Positions 60,680 through 64,000 of a DNA stretch of 64,000 nt are shown in pieces. The DNA comes from Microcoleus sp. FACHB-61 (GTDB lineage: Bacteria; Cyanobacteriota; Cyanobacteriia; Cyanobacteriales; Microcoleaceae): assembly GCA_014695295.1 (NCBI GenBank), contig JACJNY010000025.1, positions 124,001 to 188,000 on the forward strand, read 5' to 3'. The notes beneath the pieces are model-generated. The model was not told the DNA's origin. It ran no database searches and was given only the letters and a program-made list of their open reading frames with translations. Positions within the stretch are counted from its first letter, which is position 1. The number at the start of each line of letters is the position of its first letter. The translations under genes were made by a program, and so were the position numbers.

Positions 60680-61747
60680 TTAGTCAGACAAACAACGCAG
60701 GGAGGAAATGTCTGCACCCAAGGAAGCTGGACTGATGCCGGCTCGCTTTGCGACCAAAACTCCGATCGCCTCTAAATATGAGTTTACCTGCAAAGCTTTG
60801 ATTCCGAGTTTTTCTGGAGTCGCCTGCATCTGGGTTTTGTTGTCGCCCACAGCGATGATTTGTACCGACGATCGCCCGCTCAAACTCAGAATAGCACTGC
60901 CGCCGCAGGCTGTGGCCGGTATCACCACCGCATCTACTCGATCGGCGGTAATTGATAATTGATTGTGCTGCTGGCTTTCTGGCGCTACCAATTGGGGAGC
61001 TTTGCTGAGGCCGGCAAGCACGCAAGGTAGGAAAGTATAGCCGATTTCCTCAGCAGCCGATCGCGGGGACAGGTGCGGATCGAGGGGAAGTGCAGACAGC
61101 GCGGGGGCGTGGGCGCAGGGGATTTTAAACGTCCTGACGACGAGGTGGCTGATCACAGCTTCCGCGCCGGCGAGGGGGTCAACTCCTTTGCCGCGGCGGT
61201 AGTTTTCGAGGGCGAGGCTGCCTTCATCGTCGGGAAATCTGGCCACAACTGCGATCGCCTCTACTCTTGCTTGTTCGATCAATTTTTGTGCAGCGCGCAA
61301 TAAACTGTCGGGATTGCCGATCGTCCCCCAGGATGCCCCTGATTCAGAAATACGCAATTCTACTTGCAGGGGGCGATCGGTTAAAACACAATCGGTTATA
61401 TTCAAACCCAATGTAGCTCTAGCAGCATCAACGGCTTGCAAGTGGCGCAACTGCAAGTCTGGTTCAATGCCGGCATCGAGGATTAAGCCGATGCGATTTT
61501 GATGTACCGGTTGCAGACCCCAGCATCCGGCAGCAAATTTGTCAAGGGCGTAACCTTCAACGTAGAGAGCGTTAGGTATCGGCCAATAAAGTTGAGCGCC
61601 GTTGAGGACGTTGGGGTGAGTGATCAGGGTGTCTGAAATTTGGGCGATCGCCCTAGCCACGGGCAGCGCATCTCCTGCAAAGCCCCCGATCGAGGCTCCA
61701 ACGCCTGTGGGGACTATCAAAACCACTGTTAAAGGGCGGGGGTTCAC
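60680..61747 (-). CDS. DUF3326 domain protein, 355 aa
   Basis: It starts at GTG 61747 (MNPRPLTVVLIVPTGVGASIGG), which overlaps the stop of the small upstream gene as GTGA, indicating translational coupling. The open frame continues 28 codons upstream inside that gene and is rejected. The sequence has Gly-rich loops (GASIGGFAGDALP) and conserved ITDCVLTDRPL and VVIPATACGGSAIL segments typical of DUF3326, a family of unknown function in cyanobacteria. No catalytic residues can be named with confidence. Confidence 0.85.
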   Translation of the reverse strand: MNPRPLTVVLIVPTGVGASIGGFAGDALPVARAIAQISDTLITHPNVLNGAQLYWPIPNALYVEGYALDKFAAGCWGLQPVHQNRIGLILDAGIEPDLQLRHLQAVDAARATLGLNITDCVLTDRPLQVELRISESGASWGTIGNPDSLLRAAQKLIEQARVEAIAVVARFPDDEGSLALENYRRGKGVDPLAGAEAVISHLVVRTFKIPCAHAPALSALPLDPHLSPRSAAEEIGYTFLPCVLAGLSKAPQLVAPESQQHNQLSITADRVDAVVIPATACGGSAILSLSGRSSVQIIAVGDNKTQMQATPEKLGIKALQVNSYLEAIGVLVAKRAGISPASLGADISSLRCLSD

Positions 61748-61935
61748 GATGTTGCGGGGGATGCTTCCACGAGCACGTAGCCTTCTACCACAGCCTTTTG
61801 CCGATCGACATCCACGTCTGTGACTGCCCACCGCAGCGGTTCGCCGTGCTTTTGCAGTTCAATTTTAATCGCCGAGTGCAATTCTTCGGCGGTATCGTGG
61901 AGGTCAACTTCTGCGGAAATGAAATGGGTAGTCAT
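61744..61935 (-). CDS. Small conserved hypothetical protein, 63 aa
   Basis: MTTHFISAEVDLHDTAEELHSAIKIEL...RWAVTDVDVDRQKAVVEGYVLVE, a compact alpha/beta protein recalled as conserved in cyanobacteria. ATG 61935 matches the usual N-terminus; ATG 61947 (adding MDRP) is an alternative. Its TGA overlaps the GTG of the DUF3326 gene, so the two probably work together. Confidence 0.75.
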   Translation of the reverse strand: MTTHFISAEVDLHDTAEELHSAIKIELQKHGEPLRWAVTDVDVDRQKAVVEGYVLVEASPATS

Positions 61936-61992
61936 CGGGCGATCCATAGTGGTTTTACTGCGATCGGTACTTAGATCAATTTTAGCTTAGTC

Positions 61993-62310
61993 CTAGGATT
62001 TACCGAATTGGCGATCGTACACAATGTCTTCTTTTTCGGTTTCTATCTTCAAGTTCGATCGGGGATAAGCAATGCACAGCAACACATAACCTTCTGCCTG
62101 AAGTTCGGGACTGACGCCCATGCAATCAACTTGCTCAACTTCACCCTCAATAACTTTAGCAGCGCAAGTAGTACAAACCCCCGCATTGCAAGAGTTAGGC
62201 AGATCGATGCCCGCAGCGTTGGCCACCTGCAGAATTTGTTTATCTTCCGGCACTTCTACGGTATAGGTAGAGCCTTGGTGGATCAATTCAACAGTGTAAG
62301 TCTTAGACAT
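61993..62310 (-). CDS. Plant-type 2Fe-2S ferredoxin, 105 aa
   Basis: The four cluster ligands are Cys41, Cys46, Cys49 (SCNAGVCTTC) and Cys79 (LLCIAYP), the C-x4-C-x2-C-xn-C pattern of photosynthetic ferredoxins. The fold spans the whole protein, with an extra C-terminal tail (IVYDRQFGKS). Compared with PetF, the loop is NAGVCTT rather than RAGACST, so this is probably one of the minor ferredoxins. It would carry electrons from photosystem I or to a specific reductase. Stands alone, upstream of the 63-aa/DUF3326 pair. Confidence 0.94.
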   Translation of the reverse strand: MSKTYTVELIHQGSTYTVEVPEDKQILQVANAAGIDLPNSCNAGVCTTCAAKVIEGEVEQVDCMGVSPELQAEGYVLLCIAYPRSNLKIETEKEDIVYDRQFGKS

Positions 62311-62549
62311 ATTTCAATGATTGGTTTTAATTCCCAATTGGAATTTACGCTAAATTTGCAAACAAAGCAATGAGTATTTTACCGCTGTTGGTGATTTTGT
62401 GCAAATTTACAACTGCACTTTTTATTGCTAAAAATTTTTATTAATTGCCTGGGGCGAGTGGCATTTTGTCAATGACTTATTCACAAATTATCACGAGCAT
62501 CACGGGCGAACTCTGCCAGAAAGCACTTATACCTAACTAATTTTTGCCT

Positions 62550-63095
62550 TCAAGCCAACAACTCCTCAACAGCAACACTAAAACCCACCAGCACTAACTG
62601 AGTGCTGATGGTAGAACCCTGATTAAAGGTTAACTTTTGAGTTTGAGTCACGATCAATATCCAGCAACTTTCGGGAAAAACTATCCAAACTTCCAGACAA
62701 CCCGAATCTAAATACTCTTGTGCTTTAAGAAAAATCTCTTCCGCACTATCAGTAGGAGAAACTATTTCAGCAATTAACGGCGGACTTTGAGGCAAAGTAG
62801 GAACATCGCCAAATTGAGCAACAAGTTCAGGAGTCAGATAAGCTACATCAGGACGGCGCACTCGCCTGTCAGTACCACAAGGAACTTCGACATAAACTTC
62901 GCCTCCCTGTCCGCTAGAATCTTTGTAATTTCCCCAAGAACGATCTAGTCTAGATTGGATTCGACTGTGTTTTACTGTCATGCCATTTTTCTCCGCAATT
63001 TGCCCGTCCACCCATTCCATATCGTCGGGGGGATTAGCCATAAAGTCTTCTAGAGAAACATTTTCTGATAAAACGGCAGCCATTACCATAGCCAT
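62550..63095 (-). CDS. Uma2 family (DUF820) endonuclease-like protein, 181 aa
   Basis: A restriction-endonuclease-like fold typical of the very expanded cyanobacterial Uma2/DUF820 family: VDGQIAEKNGM, RRPDVAYLTPE, PPLIAEIVSPTDSAEEI. The PD-ExK-type residues Asp (RRPDVAY) and Glu (IAEIVSP) are present; the usual Lys is part of the following segment (LKAQEYLDSG). The function is unresolved; possible DNA binding or cleavage is known only by fold. Ribosome-binding AGAGAG lies before ATG 63095. Confidence 0.92.
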   Translation of the reverse strand: MAMVMAAVLSENVSLEDFMANPPDDMEWVDGQIAEKNGMTVKHSRIQSRLDRSWGNYKDSSGQGGEVYVEVPCGTDRRVRRPDVAYLTPELVAQFGDVPTLPQSPPLIAEIVSPTDSAEEIFLKAQEYLDSGCLEVWIVFPESCWILIVTQTQKLTFNQGSTISTQLVLVGFSVAVEELLA

Positions 63096-63133
63096 TTACT
63101 CTCTGTTGCAGAATTCACTCATATTGTAGCAAT

Positions 63134-63233
63134 CAATTGGTAATGGGTAATTGGGAATTGGTAATTGGGAATTGGGAATTGGAACTAACAAATAACCTAT
63201 GCCCTATGCCCTATGCCCTATGCCCCATGCCCA
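63134..63233. repeat. Heptamer arrays TTGGGAA/TTGGTAA and TATGCCC
   Basis: TTGGTAA/TTGGGAA units (63137-63182) and TATGCCC repeated four times (63198-63228). They fill the gap between the last two genes. Confidence 0.9.
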
Positions 63234-63235
63234 AT

Positions 63236-64000
63236 TTACTCAATATTAATTTGATTGGGAGGTTTAGGTTGATTCTCTTTGTCATCCTTCAAAGTTTTAC
63301 GCCCAGAACTCGCATAATCTTTATAAAAATCCACAAACATCTTTGTCAACTGCTGCAAAGAAAGTTGTTCCCCATTAATTTGAGCTTTCATATAAGCTTT
63401 AAGCACTTCAATGTAAGCCAAACCGAGGGCAAGCGTGAGAGTTGCTGCCGTTGCACCGGAGATAGCACCGCCCACAACAGTACCCGCACCAGGAATCATT
63501 TTAATCAAATTAGTAACAATACTTCTGCCGATAGCAGTAACCCCGCCAGCGCCGCTAATAGCAGACAGCATCGCCGAAATAAAGCCCTTATCAAAGGGCA
63601 TTCCAAAAATCACAGTAATATTAGCAATCATTGCCGTTTGCATCGTCATCAAAATCGGCGCATCAGCAAACGGTACAGGAGTCGCACCGACAATGGCCGA
63701 ACCGGCTACATAAGCACTTAGATACTTAAATGCCATATCGGATTTGAGCGCAATATTAGCAATTTGTTCTTTAACAAAAGCTTTTTTAGCTACTTCCGGC
63801 AGCAGTTGAACTGTTGCATCTACCAACTTGTCTAAACCGTGAGATTTTACTGTATAATCCTCATCTATTTCTTCCGGTTCAGCCATGACGGGGATAATTT
63901 GACTGACTGGCAAATTCATGTGTTCCAGTTGCTTGAAAAACTCGCCGGGCTTTTTAGATGTCGTCTGAGTCAGCACTAAAAGAACTGGTACTTCTTTGAC
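63236..64000 (-). CDS. DUF697-type C-terminal part of a membrane-associated GTPase, truncated by window edge
   Basis: The frame is open to the last base (VKEVPVLLVLTQTTSKKPGEF), so any internal start is artificial. VPVLLVLTQTTSK looks like the strand preceding the G4 region of a Ras-like GTPase. It is followed by ~55 linking residues and a hydrophobic, glycine-rich DUF697 region with helical hairpins (MLSAISGAGGVTAIGRSIV, GAGTVVGGAISGATAATLT). Such proteins combine an Era/Der-like GTPase with a membrane-inserting tail. The function is unknown. The N-terminal P-loop should lie beyond 64000. Confidence 0.8.
   Translation of the reverse strand, partial: VKEVPVLLVLTQTTSKKPGEFFKQLEHMNLPVSQIIPVMAEPEEIDEDYTVKSHGLDKLVDATVQLLPEVAKKAFVKEQIANIALKSDMAFKYLSAYVAGSAIVGATPVPFADAPILMTMQTAMIANITVIFGMPFDKGFISAMLSAISGAGGVTAIGRSIVTNLIKMIPGAGTVVGGAISGATAATLTLALGLAYIEVLKAYMKAQINGEQLSLQQLTKMFVDFYKDYASSGRKTLKDDKENQPKPPNQINIE

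Overview
The window comes from a filamentous, non-heterocystous-type cyanobacterium, most like the Microcoleus/Oscillatoria/Phormidium group (inferred from gene content and repeat style; no search was run). Evidence: the HIP1 octamer GCGATCGC recurs throughout (for example 782-789, 7361-7368, 9711-9718, 13272-13279). There are cyanobacterial signature genes: rpaB, ldpA, ycf45, a CCB-type cytochrome b6f assembly factor, a cyanoexosortase with its partner, and an HpsJ-like protein. The intergenic DNA is full of heptanucleotide tandem repeats and palindromic dispersed repeats typical of these genomes.

Layout. 1-8.1 kb: the end of a TpsB-type outer-membrane transporter, then a 1952-residue WD40-TPR-CHAT protein. 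8.2-15.1 kb: small conserved genes, an HNH endonuclease, and cell-wall enzymes (PBP4-like carboxypeptidase, DUF1460 amidase-like protein, membrane-anchored beta-lactamase-fold hydrolase), then tRNA-Gln. 15.2-30 kb: signal transduction. A GAF histidine kinase and a lone CheY-like regulator are divergent. They are followed by a complete minus-strand chemosensory cluster whose gene order in the direction of transcription is CheR-TPR, CheW-CheW, two HAMP-less chemoreceptors, hybrid CheA-REC, CheB. 30-36 kb: ldpA-ycf45, a four-carbon acid sugar kinase with a striking upstream palindrome, and a small membrane protein. 36-45 kb: cysteine desulfurase, glycosyltransferase, NlpC/P60 peptidase, a second beta-lactamase-fold protein, tRNA-Ser, patatin, MscS and alanine racemase. 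44-50 kb: envelope proteins (peptidoglycan-binding/YVTN propeller, SLH protein, lipoprotein).

50-54 kb carries dTDP-glucose dehydratase, cyanoexosortase A, its associated protein and an HpsJ-like protein, a surface polysaccharide/protein-sorting neighbourhood. 54-58.6 kb carries the CCB factor bracketed by repeats, rpaB, divergent radA, and two toxin-antitoxin modules in tandem (Phd/PIN and HicBA). The hicA toxin is broken by one amber codon. 58.6-64 kb has a TIGR02587/TIGR02588 membrane pair, a CPBP protease, a DUF3326 protein translationally overlapped with a small protein, a 2Fe-2S ferredoxin, a Uma2-family protein and the 3' part of a GTPase-linked DUF697 membrane protein.

The most noteworthy observations are: (1) the CHAT protein, whose 24 WD repeats resolve into three 8-repeat cassettes joined by two homologous 29-residue linkers; (2) the Wsp-like chemosensory operon; (3) hicA inactivation beside an intact hicB; (4) a gene whose start and stop codons both lie inside heptamer repeat arrays; (5) a 22-bp perfect palindrome before the sugar-kinase gene; (6) a 128-bp MITE-like element; (7) a GC-rich leader with mutually exclusive hairpins; and (8) an 11-residue hairpin-derived insertion in the NlpC/P60 peptidase.
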